Source of the DNA: Margaritifera margaritifera
Taxonomy: Eukaryota; Mollusca; Bivalvia; Unionida; Margaritiferidae
Length of the DNA: 64,000 nt
Assembly: GCA_029931535.1 (NCBI GenBank)
Contig: JAQPZY010001548.1
Location: 248,001 to 312,000, forward strand
Direction of reading: 5' to 3'
In this document: piece after piece, positions 19,719-30,952 of the stretch
How the letters are laid out: the number at the start of each line of letters is the position of its first letter
Numbering within the stretch: the stretch's first letter is position 1
Notes under the pieces: generated by a model
What the model was told of the DNA's origin: nothing
Databases searched by the model: none
The model's input: the letters and a program-made list of their open reading frames with translations, nothing else
Translations under genes and position numbers: made by a program

Positions 19719-19772
<54 letters not shown>

Positions 19773-20284
19773 ACGATCAGGTTGAGTTCAACAAACCTGA
19801 CAGCACAAACATGACAATAACAGGATGTTCCGGTTACACGTCACAAATGCAGTGCCCTTTACAAGAAACTAGCGAATATCTTCTGTCGGAAGAATTTGGA
19901 AATTAAAGGTTGATTTCCTAAAAATGTGGGCCAATTGTCCTCAGATTTTACAAACGTAATAAATAAAGTGAACTCAATGGATAGAGGACATATCATAACT
20001 TTGCCCGGATTTTCCATTTAAGTTCTGCTTCGCAGAGACTCTGCCGTTCTGTGTCAAGTTCGCTTTTCGCAGATACTAAAGATACACATTAATAGTTTAG
20101 TGTGGCACTTGGGGGTCAAAAATTACACTTCGGGTAAATGGGAAATTAACAATATGGCCATATAGTGTCATTTTTGGAATATGGGGTCAATGGGAACTTA
20201 ATATTATGACCTCAGAGCGTAATTTTTGCACTTATGAAGTCAAGGAAATATGGAGTCTAGGGAAAAGATAATGCTAAAAATGGC
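18563..20284. other. unassigned interval with a (CT)n(CA)n microsatellite
   Basis: No gene is recognised. A compound CT/CA microsatellite lies at 19718-19769. A minus-strand frame at 19228-19416 (62 codons, GPDYGYVGYKANRREGRS and on) has balanced composition and ends with a normal stop. It shows no domain I know and no flanking splice consensus. It could be a fragment of a mobile element or an exon of an unknown gene. Confidence 0.4.
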
Positions 20285-20645
20285 CATAAGTTGAACATAC
20301 ATTGACTCACCAACAACCACCTTTTCTAACCAACACCCACTGGTTCTGACCAACACGTCGTCTTACTGAACAGCACTCACATCAACTGACCAACCCCCAC
20401 AACAACTAACCAACACACAGTCTTACTGACTAGCACTCACACCTACTGACCACTGACCAGCATCAACGCTTACTAATCAATACACAGTATTACGAACCAG
20501 CACCCACATATACTGACCGGCACATACACCTACTGACCTGCACCCCCACCTACTAACCAAGGTAGAGTATTGCTGACCAGCATCCACGCTTATTAAACAA
20601 TACCTACTGAATAACACGCAGTCTTACTGACGAACACCGACACGT
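20285..20645. repeat. degenerate ACTGACCAACACCCAC-type repeat
   Basis: Roughly 20-bp units such as TTACTGACCAACACCCACAC vary heavily but recur about fifteen times. Related C-rich units reappear at 22570-22760. Confidence 0.7.
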
Positions 20646-20819
20646 ACAAATAGATGTGTAAGGGTGGGATGTAAAGTAAGGGGTAAAGTAACGAGAACTA
20701 ACACCTAATTTTAGACAGACAGTCACTCACTATCATCATCCAATACTCACCCTTTTTACAAATCAAACAAAGGAAGGGAAGTTCCAAGAACGAAATGGAA
20801 ATGCTGGCAAATGGCTAAA

Positions 20820-20823
<4 letters not shown>

Positions 20824-20913
<90 letters not shown>
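20824..20913. repeat. (TA)n microsatellite
   Basis: Uninterrupted TA run of about 90 bp. The Tyr-Ile frame crossing it is an artefact. Confidence 0.97.
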
Positions 20914-20916
<3 letters not shown>

Positions 20917-21000
20917 CAAATTGTGTTGGCGGTGTCGGTAAATTTGCGTTTATTGTACTGATGTTATTAATAGCTGTAAGAGCCAACTGATAATAACACT

Positions 21001-21290
21001 AAAATAGCCGTGACTAAAAGTAATGCTAAAATTACGAAACTGTCACAGTATTTAGCAAGGACTACAAAACCCCGGATCATCAATATTAAATTTGATCAGA
21101 TTCAAAGCAAACTTTCAAAACTAACACGGACGTAGCGGGGACTAAAAAAAAAAAATATATCAGGAATATTAAAAGTAATACTAAAATTCTCAAACTGTCA
21201 CGGACTTCAGCGGAGACTGAAAATAATCTGAACAAACTTAAGAAATATGGCCGAGGATAAAAGTAATACCAAAATTCGAAACTGATAAGG
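21001..21290. repeat. degenerate 75-85-bp repeats
   Basis: The phrase AAAAGTAATRCTAAAATT, followed by a C-A-A-A-CTGTCAC stretch and AGCRRRGACT, recurs three to four times with strong divergence. No coding potential is seen. Confidence 0.5.
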
Positions 21291-21473
21291 AATCTAGCTG
21301 ATATTTTTTACCGAATCTGTAACATTTGTACAAATTGTACAAACAATATAACAAAATTAACAATTTTAAATTTGTCAACATTATTAAAAAATTTAATTTT
21401 TAAAGAAAAGAAATTTAACATTGATACAAATAAAAAATGGGGGGGGGGTATTGAGTAGCATTTCTATTTCTAT

Positions 21474-22382
21474 TGTTACGGAATTATATATCATTTTTCT
21501 TTTAATAATGGTATAGTTTATTAGTTTGTGATCTCTGTTCTTAGTCTAACAGCTGTCGTCTTGCCGTGAGATCACATACGGTACATTGGATCAATATTTC
21601 ACTGAAGCCTTAATCATGTCACGTGATCCCGCGCGTGAGGGTATGAACTTCTGACCTAGATTCTATGATTCATTTTAGAGTCAATAAAGTATTGACTGTT
21701 AATAACGTCAGGGCACCAGTACTTTGGAGATGTCACGCATAACCTAGTTTCTGATTGGTTCGAAGAGGGTTGTAATTTAGAAGGAAATTATTTCGAAATA
21801 CTCAGTTGTTTATCAAAGACGTTGTATGGGTTTCATTTCGATTCTGCATAGTAAGAGACTATATAATAGGAAATGATCCTGTGTTTAGGCATTCATAGCA
21901 TAGTTTGAGAGCCTGAGAGGTCATAAACGAATTTGGTTCATTTTGTGTGCGGATTTTCTGTTTCAGTGATATCTATTATCACACAGTACATTCTGGATTA
22001 GTACAGTTTTCTTAAACTTTAATAATTATACAGCTCCGTGGAATTATCGGAAACATTTCAGGAACTTGTGATATTCCATAGTCATAAGGACTATTTGGAA
22101 TTTATAAAACTTGGATATAACTGATTCTTAGTAACACATCAGTACAGCAAAGGTTTCATTCCGAACCTACTGCATTCGGAATATTTGGATTAACTTCCGG
22201 ATCAGTGAACTTTAGAACAATTTAGGACTTTTAAGGATATTCTATACTGTAAGTTATTTTAATTCTTTCACTTTGATTGTTTCCTGAAATATTTTAATAT
22301 TTGAGGAAATAAACATTTGTATTTTAAATCTTGAAAGCTTGTTTGAGTCTTTTCTTTTGTTACATTACCCTTAGTCGTAACA
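21474..22382 (+). mobile_element. solo LTR, 4-bp TSD
   Basis: The 909-bp segment begins TGTTACGGAATTATATATC and ends TTACCCTTAGTCGTAACA. It has TG...CA ends and imperfect short inverted termini (TGTTACG / CGTAACA). CTAT flanks it at 21470-21473 and 22383-22386, consistent with an integrase-made 4-bp duplication. A TATA-like CTATATAATAGG lies at 21860 and an AATAAA near 22306, as expected for LTR promoter and polyadenylation signals. A second copy in opposite orientation occurs at 32895-33753. No gag-pol frame adjoins it. Confidence 0.85.
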
Positions 22383-22386
22383 CTAT

Positions 22387-24085
22387 AAACATCGGTGGCC
22401 ATGAAAAGGACCGTTGGGGGTAAACAAAAGTCTTTGTTGCTAACACATGCTACATTTTATTGATTGTTGATGCAACCATTTAGAGTGATGAGGACTAACA
22501 CCTAATAACCATCCATCACCAACTTTGACTGTCCAATACATACATACAAACAAAACGGACGAGGGAAAGGAGATAGTTAAGGGTCACTCACACCTACTTA
22601 TGGACAAACAAGCACATACCCTCACTATCCAACACCCACACACATGCATACAAACTCATTTTAAAGGGGATATAGACTATGTAGTTAAGTAGTGCTATCA
22701 CACATAATTACAATCCAACACAAGTTATTACAATCCAGCACCCATACACTTACAAACTTATGTGAAAGGGGCTGTAAGATTTCTAATGGGTAGGGACAAT
22801 GACACTCGTCCTAATAAACAAATACATATTTTTATTATCCAATACTCACCATTGCAAACAAAGTAAATGAAGGTAGAGAATGGGTGTATGTGATGATTAC
22901 TAACACACATTCTTACATGTATAAAATCTTAAATGACTTTAAAGAAATGAGGACGTTATACTAAACATCTTTGGCAAAGTCCAGTAGAAATAAACCTGCC
23001 TTCCCCCCAGATATCCAAACCGTCATCATCATCTTAATGAGGTAAGCAATTACAACAAGTACGATGACGACGGCAGCGGCGGTGGACTCGGACGAAAAAA
23101 AGGTTGAGTTCATTCACGAACATATCAATCAATGTTTTTTCAGGGCCATACAGTTTTTGCCTGAATAGGGCTTTTGGTGGTCAGAATGAAAGCCCAGGGT
23201 AAAATTTACCTATTTTTGTGCCACATTATAACATATAAAATATTTGAAAATACAAAGAAAGAAAAAAATATCAATCTTAGGCATAAGTTGCCTTTTATTA
23301 TTATTTTTGTATTTTATTTTTTTTTTTGTATTTTTTTTAAATCTTAATCCGGTATATGTGGACATTTGTGGCAATATGTCCAGAGTTTTAATTAACATTA
23401 AACCAATCAGAAGGCAATTTGATACAGTTATAGATCACACCGGGTTTTCACAGCCAAAATGAAAACCCTCAGCCTGCCTATTTCGTGGATCGCTGCTCCT
23501 TCTCCAGCCGGAACTCCCTGGTCGCTATTCCTTGAGAGCTCTATCAGGTTTTCCCTCCAGATTGCCTGGTGGTCTTAGCCGCTCACTTAACTGGATGGCT
23601 TGCTTCCCTGAGCTGTTTTTCAGAGGTTCATCCTGTTAGTTGGCCAGATGGTGGGGCTTGTTATTTTTGTTCTTGTTTTTTGTTTTGTTTTTTGTTGTTG
23701 TTTTTTTTGTTTTTTTTTGGGGGGGGGGGGGTCTGACAAACTTGTGGATACTTTGGTCGGATTCCACTAGCTGGTTTACTTTCCCTGTAGCTGGAAGACT
23801 CCCTCTCCTAACACACTGGACGGCTGGCCTCCCTTTTTTTTTGTTGGGGGGGGGGGGGGGGGGGGGCATGCCTCTCCTAGCGGTCCGGATGGTACCACCT
23901 ACTTCAGCCTTTCCCTTGGTGTTACCTCGCTGGCCTCACCAAAAATCCGCCAAACTGTCCCCTCTACTTCCATCTAACAGTTCTCTCCGCTGGCGATCCA
24001 ATGATGTTTCCTCCACGGCTGGCGGCAGACTAAAAAAATGAATGGTGATTAATCTTTCCTGGGCCGCACTGATTATATATAATAG
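22387..24085. other. unassigned interval, low-complexity patches
   Basis: There are poly-T/poly-G stretches at 23290-23340, 23690-23735 and 23835-23865. C-rich degenerate repeats lie at 22570-22760. The block 23460-24010 has loosely repeated CTGGMTGGC...CCCT phrases. Frames here are created by the homopolymers. No gene is recognised. Confidence 0.4.
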
Positions 24086-24812
24086 AGACCAATTAAAAGA
24101 TTAAGTTTAGGCATCTGTTACACTTTGAGGGAGGAAATGAGTCAATAAGGGTGCTGATTATTATTGATAACATTGACATTCACGTTTATATTGGGGCTAT
24201 ATAGAGGTATAAGGTGTAAAGAAGGGGTGTCAAACATACGTCCCGCCAGACTCAATATTTATTATTATTATTTATTGTTATTTATTATTATTTATATCAA
24301 ATCTGACTAGCGAGCTGGGCGCCCTTGGTGGTCATGGATCCTGATCCCCCAACCCAACCCAACTCATCCCCATCTCCGCTGGTAATCCGCCACTGAAAGG
24401 TGGGTGTTATTTTTTCTGATTCGATTTTCTATTGGCGTATGAAGTATTGACTCAATAATTTTGATTTATGTAAGCAGAAGACCAATTAAAAGATTAAGTA
24501 CAGGCACCTGTTACAACTTGAGGGAGGAAGTGAGTGAAAAGGGGTGCTGATTAATATTGATAACATTGACATTCACGTTTATACTGGAGCTATAATGAGG
24601 TATCCGGTGTAAAGCTTAATGGGGGAAGGGGACATAGAACAAATTTCACACACATGAATATGTGTCTGACCGGACAGCTAAGTGCCCCCCGCATTCACCC
24701 CTACCCACACCGGTAATCCACCACCGAAAAGTGGGTAAATTTTTTCCTCATTTCGATTTGCTTTGATGAGGGGTGGGGTTATTGACTCTTTAATTTTGAT
24801 TTATGTAAGTAG
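24086..24812. repeat. two tandem copies of a 390-bp unit
   Basis: The blocks 24086-24475 and 24480-24812 share GACCAATTAAAAGATTAAGT, TTGATAACATTGACATTCAC, GTAATCCRCCACYGAAARGT and TAATTTTGATTTATGTAAG. Identity is moderate, so the duplication is old. Confidence 0.8.
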
Positions 24813-25074
24813 CAATATTTCAATATAATATGCGAACCCGGTTTAGAATCTCATTAGGGTATACAATTCTCTAACCTGTATGACAATGTTCTTTCTCCAT
24901 AGATAGCTTTTTTTTTATGATGTATAAGAATTGTTCACCTGCCGTGTTTCGATCTGAATGTCTATGCTTTGCTCCTACAATACGCGGCTTTGCTTACAAA
25001 TACATTTACACTATGCGGCATTTTTTACCTGTAAATTCCTTTCAGAGGACATTTTGTTAACTGTATTCCATTCT

Positions 25075-25150
25075 AACCTGTTTAGTAAGATTGCATTTTA
25101 ACCTGTTCAGTAAGATTACATTCTAACATGTTCAGTAAGATTATATTTTT
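25075..25150. repeat. 28-bp tandem repeat, three copies
   Basis: The unit TTCTAACCTGTTCAGTAAGA, followed by TTACAT, occurs three times with few changes. Confidence 0.8.
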
Positions 25151-25704
25151 GATTTGTAATGTTCTCGTATTCATACTCGAGATGGTAATTTCACAATAAT
25201 AGTTTTGATTATCATTTTTAAAAGATCCCCATGTATTGATGGTCCGGTACTTTTCAATTTTTCTTTTTAATTTCTCGTATCCCTATACGGAAACAAAAAT
25301 ATGTGGTCAAGCTTCCGCATATCTTTTTTTTTTTTTTTTTAATGCACGAGGATTAGCCTACTAATTGGAAATAATGGATCGTGAAGGATAGTTAATGCAT
25401 AAAACATGTCCATAAAGGAATTGGTTAAATGGTCATGAAGGTTATTCCCCGTTGAAAAGTGATATGTCACATTGTTATCGCTAGGCCCATCGATCTTTTT
25501 CTCAAATTCATCACAGTTCCATCTTAAATGTAATGGTATTGTTATCGCATTTGTAAAACGACTTGTGTTAAGCCTACATTTCGTGCTATTTTGGTCAGAA
25601 AAGGCAGGGAATGGGACAAAATCCCCCCCCCAGCAAAATCAAAGATAGGACATAATCCCCTCCCCCAGTCTAAGTTTAGCCCTTTTAAACTTTTTAAACC
25701 GTCA

Positions 25705-25707
<3 letters not shown>

Positions 25708-25792
<85 letters not shown>
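25708..25792. repeat. (TA)n microsatellite
   Basis: TA run of about 85 bp just inside the left end of the second FLYWCH-MULE. The first copy (13395-14938) lacks it at the equivalent place, so it expanded after divergence. Confidence 0.97.
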
Positions 25793-25793
<1 letters not shown>

Positions 25794-25919
25794 TGGTAAC
25801 TTGTTTTCAGTATGTTATGATTATAGAATCGGGTTAAAAGATATGGAACTGGCGTATTTTGAAATGGAAAGGGGGGGGGGAATGTGACATATCATCAATA
25901 TACCTCATTTTTTATTTAA

Positions 25920-26522
25920 TTATGGAATTTCATGCATATCCGTATAGATTTGTTGATGCTTGTTTTGCAACAGTGCGCACACGCATGACACACATGTCTC
26001 ACCCAGGGGTGCTCGTATAACGTACGACTGTTTAAAGATCCATAGACCATTTGTTTGCTCGGGCAAGGTGATGCAATGCTGACTCGGTGGAGAACAGCAG
26101 AAGTCCCTGTGGAGCGGAGTCCGCAGGAAATCAAGTTCCTTAGGTTCCAAGTGCCGCGCCTCTGACGTCTAATGTTCCGCTTCAAAGTGTCGATTCGCCC
26201 TGTATGAGCCCTGACTGGATCCACAGCATCAAGCACCGAACTGGTCAGTATCTGAGCAGGCATATCGCTTGAATTCAGAGTTTGCTCCCTCAGCAAGGTT
26301 TGGATCAGCTTCATGGCTGTGCGGGACGGTCACACGTAAATCATTGCAATCTACGTTTGTAGTAATTGCGCCCTTGCATTGGCGTGCCTTCCTTTGGGAG
26401 CACTCCCATCGGATGCGGATTGTATGCTCAACCTTCTTCGTGTACATGTAACCATCATAGCACAACTTTTCACCACCCTTATTACTGTTTATTTGTGGTG
26501 TAATCCTAGTCCTTCCCAGCAT
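25920..26522 (-). pseudogene. FLYWCH zinc-finger part of a MULE protein
   Basis: The minus-strand frame from 26486 down reads NKGGEKLCYDGYMYTKK, IRIRWECSQRKARQCKGA and VTVPHSHEADPNLAE, an intact FLYWCH finger. In other frames, 26314-25916 continues with MPAQILTSSVLDAVDPVR and IDTLKRNIRRQR, matching the linker that usually follows the finger in MULE proteins. The catalytic domain is absent. The first eleven codons of the longest frame (MLGRTRITPQI) come from the inserted half-LINE, so they are not part of the original protein. Frameshifts near 26240 and 26150 break the linker. Confidence 0.85.
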
Positions 26523-28963
26523 ATATGGCTGGTTAGAGCATTGGAAAAGTCACCTCAAAAAATTCCAAATACCAAAAGGTTGATACTATTTTGATTTTGA
26601 TTAATGTTAAAATTTTGAAAACATAAAATTTGTGTTTTTGAGTGAGGTTCCTCTTTTTATTTTCCTATATTTAAAGTTTTCTTGGTTTAGGGGGTCCAGG
26701 CTCGTACTCACCTCCCTTCAGGTATTGCCTGTCGGGCGGGTTTCCGTTCCCTTCTCCCCTAAGGTAAGTTGTGGAAGACAGTGACCTTTGCCTAGAGGTC
26801 TTATTTTAATTTCTTTAAATTCAAGTCCCTTGTATTGTCATGTGTATATTTGTTGTTGTGTACATGTTTGTTGTCCTGGGACAGGCTCTATATAGTTCAA
26901 ATATCCATTTTCAGTTTTCTATTAGTTCTACAAGTTTGTTTTCTTTGTATATTGCGTGTATGTAAATTCATCTTTCTTTCTCTTCTCTTTCTCTGTTACG
27001 GTTTTGGTTAGGTTATGCTTATTTTATGTTATAGTTTGTTAGTGCATATAAGTTGTCGATATTATTATTTTTTTAATCAGATACATGGACACAAGCAAAG
27101 AGAGACAGCTGTCCATCCTCTGTGCGTGGGAAAACGAGACACAGGGCTCCCCCCCCCCCACCCAAAGGACTTTCACGTTGTCTACTTTGTGCGTTCCTTT
27201 GTGTACTTCTTCGCCGGTAAAGCTGTAAGACTGTTTTCCTCTATTAGTGTTAAAGATTTGATCAGTGTTGGTTAATAGTATTGTATATTAGTATGCCGCT
27301 GTAAGAGCTATTGTTGTAGATTAGTACATCAGGTTATTATTTTTATTATTATTATTATTATTTATTTTTTATTTTTTTCAGGTTGGTTGCATCCTTGCAC
27401 TCTAAGCTTTTCCTGGTTGTCTTTTTTTTTTTTTTTTTTAGTGGCTGAGTTGGAGATGTCTTCATCTGACACATTTATTTCTCCGAAGTCCAGTTTGTAG
27501 TATTCTTTCCTGGTTTCTGTTTCAGTCTTGCTTTGCTTTGCTTTCCTTGGTCATTTTCCCGTTTGTTTATTTGTTGTTGTTTTTTCTACTGTTTCTTTTG
27601 TATCTTTTTTATGAATGGATGCTTCTGTTGTTGATTCTTTGGTTTTTTGCTTGTGTTCTGCTCTGCTCCTCCCTGCTGATAATTCTTTTCTGTTGGGAGG
27701 TGGAGCTGTCGTCTGTTGTTTTGTTTTTGTTTTTTTTTTTGTTGCTTTATCTGGCTCTCTTTCTGACTGTGCTAGGTATTTTGCTACGATATGTAGGTCT
27801 GCTACGTCACTTGTTCTCATGTCCAAACTAGTGATCAGAGTTACTTGTTTTTGGAGTTTTAGTTCTGTTTTTTGGTGTTTCCATTTCTACAGGGTTTTCT
27901 AACCTTATTTCCGGAGTAATTTGTACACTATTTCCCTCTTCTGGAATTGGTGACTTTGTTGTTGTTTCCATTCTAGGGATGTTTTCATATGGTTCTTGTA
28001 TCTTGGTACATTTTCTCGGATCGTGTCCTGTTTCCTTGCATTTGGGGCATTTTCTGTGGTATATACAGCCTCTATACCATGTTTTGACTAAAAAGCCATG
28101 AATAAAGAAGAAAGTTGTCATCTTCTTTGCTTCATCTTGCTGTATTTGGATGATTCTAGCTCCTGTTTGTATGGTTGGATACTCTTTGTACGTTGCCATT
28201 TGTGCATCTTCTATTTTTATTCCGAATTTCTGTTCTAGTCTTTCTTTTGTGACTAGCAGGGGAATTTATATGGGGATTCCAGTTATGTAGACATCCACAT
28301 GTTTATTTGCGATTTCTCTATATATTTCTGGTGGATCAATGATTTGCCCTGTTTTGTTTCCTGTTTCTATGGGCCCCTTCTCTAGCAGAGTATTTTCTCC
28401 CTTTGTATGTATTAGGTATATTCCTTTTCCATTCTGTGTCAATGCTTCTATAAGGTCTAGCTTTATACCTTTAATCATTGGTGTTCTAAGGATATCCGCT
28501 GTTCTGGGTCGTTCTTCAGCTGTATATTGAGATAGGTCTATCCCTTGTGTACCTGGGCGTCTGCTTGCCACGAGCTTTCTCTGTCCCGCCCTATATTTCA
28601 CCTTAGAGTCCAAGTGGTGTTGGAGGATTGGCATTTTCGTGCCGTCCGTGCAACTTGATTATGTAAACTATAGTTGTCTTGTTCACAAATAATATTTCAC
28701 TAGTACATTGTAATATGTATTCAAAAATAATGAATTATGTCATTTCACAGTTTTCTTGGGAGAAAAGATTTTCTCAGTTTAAAACATGTTATATCGATTC
28801 AGAACATAAATACTTATCTAGAAAAGGCACTGGGTGAAACTGCGGCTGTCCATACTCCGTACTAGAAAAAGGGGGTAAAATCCTTTCCGGTAAATTTACG
28901 GGCTGTCTGTTTTGTGCGTGCTATTGTCCGACAATGTGTGTACAACTTTCCTTCGCAAGTATG
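26487..28963 (-). mobile_element. ORF1-only LINE (half-LINE) inserted in the MULE
   Basis: The insertion interrupts MULE sequence that is contiguous in the other copy. It is flanked by the 11-bp duplication CCCTTATTACT (26476-26486 and 28964-28974). Read on the minus strand it has a 330-bp leader, an ORF1 with a CCHC knuckle (28634-27551), and then about 1.06 kb of non-coding tail ending CACCACAAATAAAC, with no long poly-A. There is no endonuclease or reverse transcriptase. The variable-length 11-bp duplication fits target-primed reverse transcription. It resembles the half-LINE arrangement known from mammalian HAL1, though the sequence family is different. Confidence 0.8.
27551..28634 (-). 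pseudogene. LINE ORF1-type nucleic-acid-binding protein
   Basis: The frame starts MPILQHHLDSKVKYRAGQRK and runs through one in-frame TAA (28266-28268, between TGIPI and IPLLVTKERLEQKFGIK). The second half contains MATYKEYPTIQTGARIIQI and a CCHC zinc knuckle, CPKCKETGHDPRKC (C-x2-C-x4-H-x4-C). After a one-base frameshift near 27830 a lysine/threonine-rich tail follows, ending near 27551. Total length would be about 360 residues. Such proteins coat LINE RNA. The single stop and single shift suggest a fairly young copy. A gag of another retroelement is an alternative, but the absence of LTRs or protease argues for LINE ORF1. Confidence 0.7.
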
Positions 28964-29653
28964 CCCTTATTACTCCTGATTATTTCCATACTGATCATTA
29001 AGTTTCAAGTGGTTTCACATACCCCCAAATAGAGCTTATTATTTGACGATTTATGACAATTAAAATGGGAGTTCGTATTCCTCCGACAAACCAAATAAGT
29101 CCCAAATATTTGCACTATTTTTCTAAATACGGTGTTACGATAGAATTTTCAAGGAATTTTTATAACTCAAATTTTTATAATTCAAATTTTATAATTCTTT
29201 TATCGATGAATTTTTAAGGAATTCTCATAAAGACTAATTATTGTTTTAGAGTTAAAATGTTTATAATTATTAATAAAACAGAATTTGGAGTGCTTGAGTC
29301 CTCTAATACATTACATTACAAAAGTGTACTGCATTGATATTTTACGGTAAGAGTAACGATTTTTCTAACAGCACACAGGTAAAAGATTATACAGACAATA
29401 ATGCTGATGCAAGCGAATTCTTTCACGTTTACGTAAATCAACAAGTTCACCTAGCCAAGTCAGCAACCTGCATGTAGAGAGCGTAGTTCAGCTAACCTGC
29501 AACCATTTTTGGAAAAGAGAATGCGTTGTGTAAGTGTCTCGTGAGATCTCGTGGCTAGAGACCTGGAGCCCTAAACTCAATACTTTATATAGAATGGATT
29601 ACGCATTCCTTGACCAAGAACTGGATATAAGGCGCTGCGCGCCTTGAGAAAAT

Positions 29654-29696
29654 AGTTGTTACGTCTCTCTACATCTTAAGAGTTGCTCTTTTTGCA
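29654..29696. repeat. 43-bp direct repeat, copy 1
   Basis: Identical to 30279-30321 (starts AGTTGTTACG, ends GCTCTTTTTGCA). Spacing between starts is 625 bp. Confidence 0.95.
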
Positions 29697-30278
29697 TGTA
29701 AGAGAAAATTGTTTTATTATATTTTAAAAGATTTTTTGTAGGACTTTTTAAGTGCTGGAAGGTGTTTTTCTCTCTCTCTTGAAACTTATGTGTTTTTTAT
29801 TCTTTAATATTTAATTGTAATTTATATTCTTTTTTGGATTGTGAAGATTTTTTATTAGGAATTTATATGCATTATAATTGTGTAGATTTTAAGTAGGAAT
29901 TTATATGAATTGTAATTGTGTGAATTTTTTTATTGAAATTGTAATATTGAATTATTGTAAAACGATTTGCTGACAACTTCATGCGTTTGATAATTAATTT
30001 AGAAATAAAATATCGTTGGGTTGCAAAAATATGATACATGATAGTTATTTTGGTCGTAGTTCGAAATATTGAGTTTTACTATATTTTAAGTTATTTTGGA
30101 CATCTTTGGCTTATTCAATATTTAGTAATTTACATCAGAATTAAAAACTACAGAAATTAGATAAATGTATAAAGTCGGCAAGCTTTGAATCAATATATTA
30201 ATTATACGTGTATTTTTGTATTTAGAATATATATATCTTCCTATGTAGTTTTTATTTGGAATGTGTTAATTTAATAAA

Positions 30279-30321
30279 AGTTGTTACGTCTCTCTACATC
30301 TTAAGAGTTGCTCTTTTTGCA
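30279..30321. repeat. 43-bp direct repeat, copy 2
   Basis: Identical to 29654-29696. It directly follows an AATAAAAG, as expected around an LTR polyadenylation site. Confidence 0.95.
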
Positions 30322-30952
30322 ACCTCCTTTGTAGTTCGAACCCGGTACCCCTCTCGCACCACAGCGATGTAACCAGCAACATCGCAAGGAGTGACACCTC
30401 CGCAAGGGAGGCCGCAAAGAAGTCTTGCTGGACGAACATTCCTTTATCACCAGCAGCGATGACAAACTTTTTATACTAAATGCTGCCCAAAGAAAAATTC
30501 TCACAATAAGTGGTGATGGTCAAAATCATTTCCTAACAAGTGGTGATCATGAACATTTCTTGCATAATAACGGTATACGATAAAATGCAAGTGTTTAAAA
30601 CATCGCGGAATCATTTAATCATTAAGCATCTTAATCTCCTTGTTGTTAATTCTAACATCAAACGCGCACACTATACGTCTTCCATCTACTCCAGGGAAGC
30701 CAACACAAAATTTCAAAGGGCCCAGAAACAAGTATATATGTGGCTTCATCTAACCCGCACACTATACGTCTTTCATCTCCTCAAGAGAAGCCAACAAATA
30801 ATTTCAAAGGGTCGAAGCCGACACACAAAGCTGTATATTTGTGACGGTTTAAAAAGCTTAAAAGGGCTAAACTTAGTCTGGAGGAGAGGATTATGTCCTA
30901 TCTTTCATTTTGCTCGGGGAATTTTGCCCTGGGCCGATTTTGTCTTTACCCC

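Larger units (their letters stand above)
29133..30569. mobile_element. TGTTACG-type insertion in the MULE, 4-bp TSD
   Basis: ACGG is present at 29129-29132 and 30570-30573, exactly where the other MULE copy is contiguous, so the 1437-bp segment is an insertion. It begins TGTTACGATAGAATTTTC and ends CTTGCATAATA, so the usual CA end is missing. A TATA-like TTTATATAGAATG lies at 29583 and AATAAA near 30272. A 43-bp string starting AGTTGTTACGTCTCTCTACA is present at 29654 and again at 30279. The best reading is an LTR-derived sequence plus some leader after it (GTGGTGATCATGAAC near 30539 resembles a primer-binding region), but the structure is not resolved. Confidence 0.55.
25584..30952 (-). mobile_element. 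second FLYWCH-MULE, inverted, split by two insertions
   Basis: The right end, reverse complemented, starts GGGGTAAAGACAAAATCGGC (30952) and matches the left end of the MULE at 13395. The left end around 25600-25690 matches that element's other end (GATAGGACATAATCCCCTCC, CCCAGTCTAAGTTTAGCC). Interior blocks match in inverted order: 25800-25920 to 14640-14815, 28964-29132 to 13970-14130, and 30570-30830 to 13510-13990. The breaks in collinearity define two insertions, 26487-28963 and 29133-30569. Without them the element would be about 1.45 kb. A 9-bp duplication is not visible; the left terminus is diverged. Confidence 0.85.

Noticed and set aside
23640..24041. 133-codon plus-strand frame starting MARWWGLLFLFLF, looking like a signal peptide
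   Set aside because: The hydrophobic part is made by poly-T and the glycine part by poly-G. The opposite strand has the mirror frame, and there is no domain.
30325..30350. GTTCGAACC resembling a tRNA B box or T loop
   Set aside because: The flanks cannot pair into a T stem on either strand, and no A box or acceptor stem is present.
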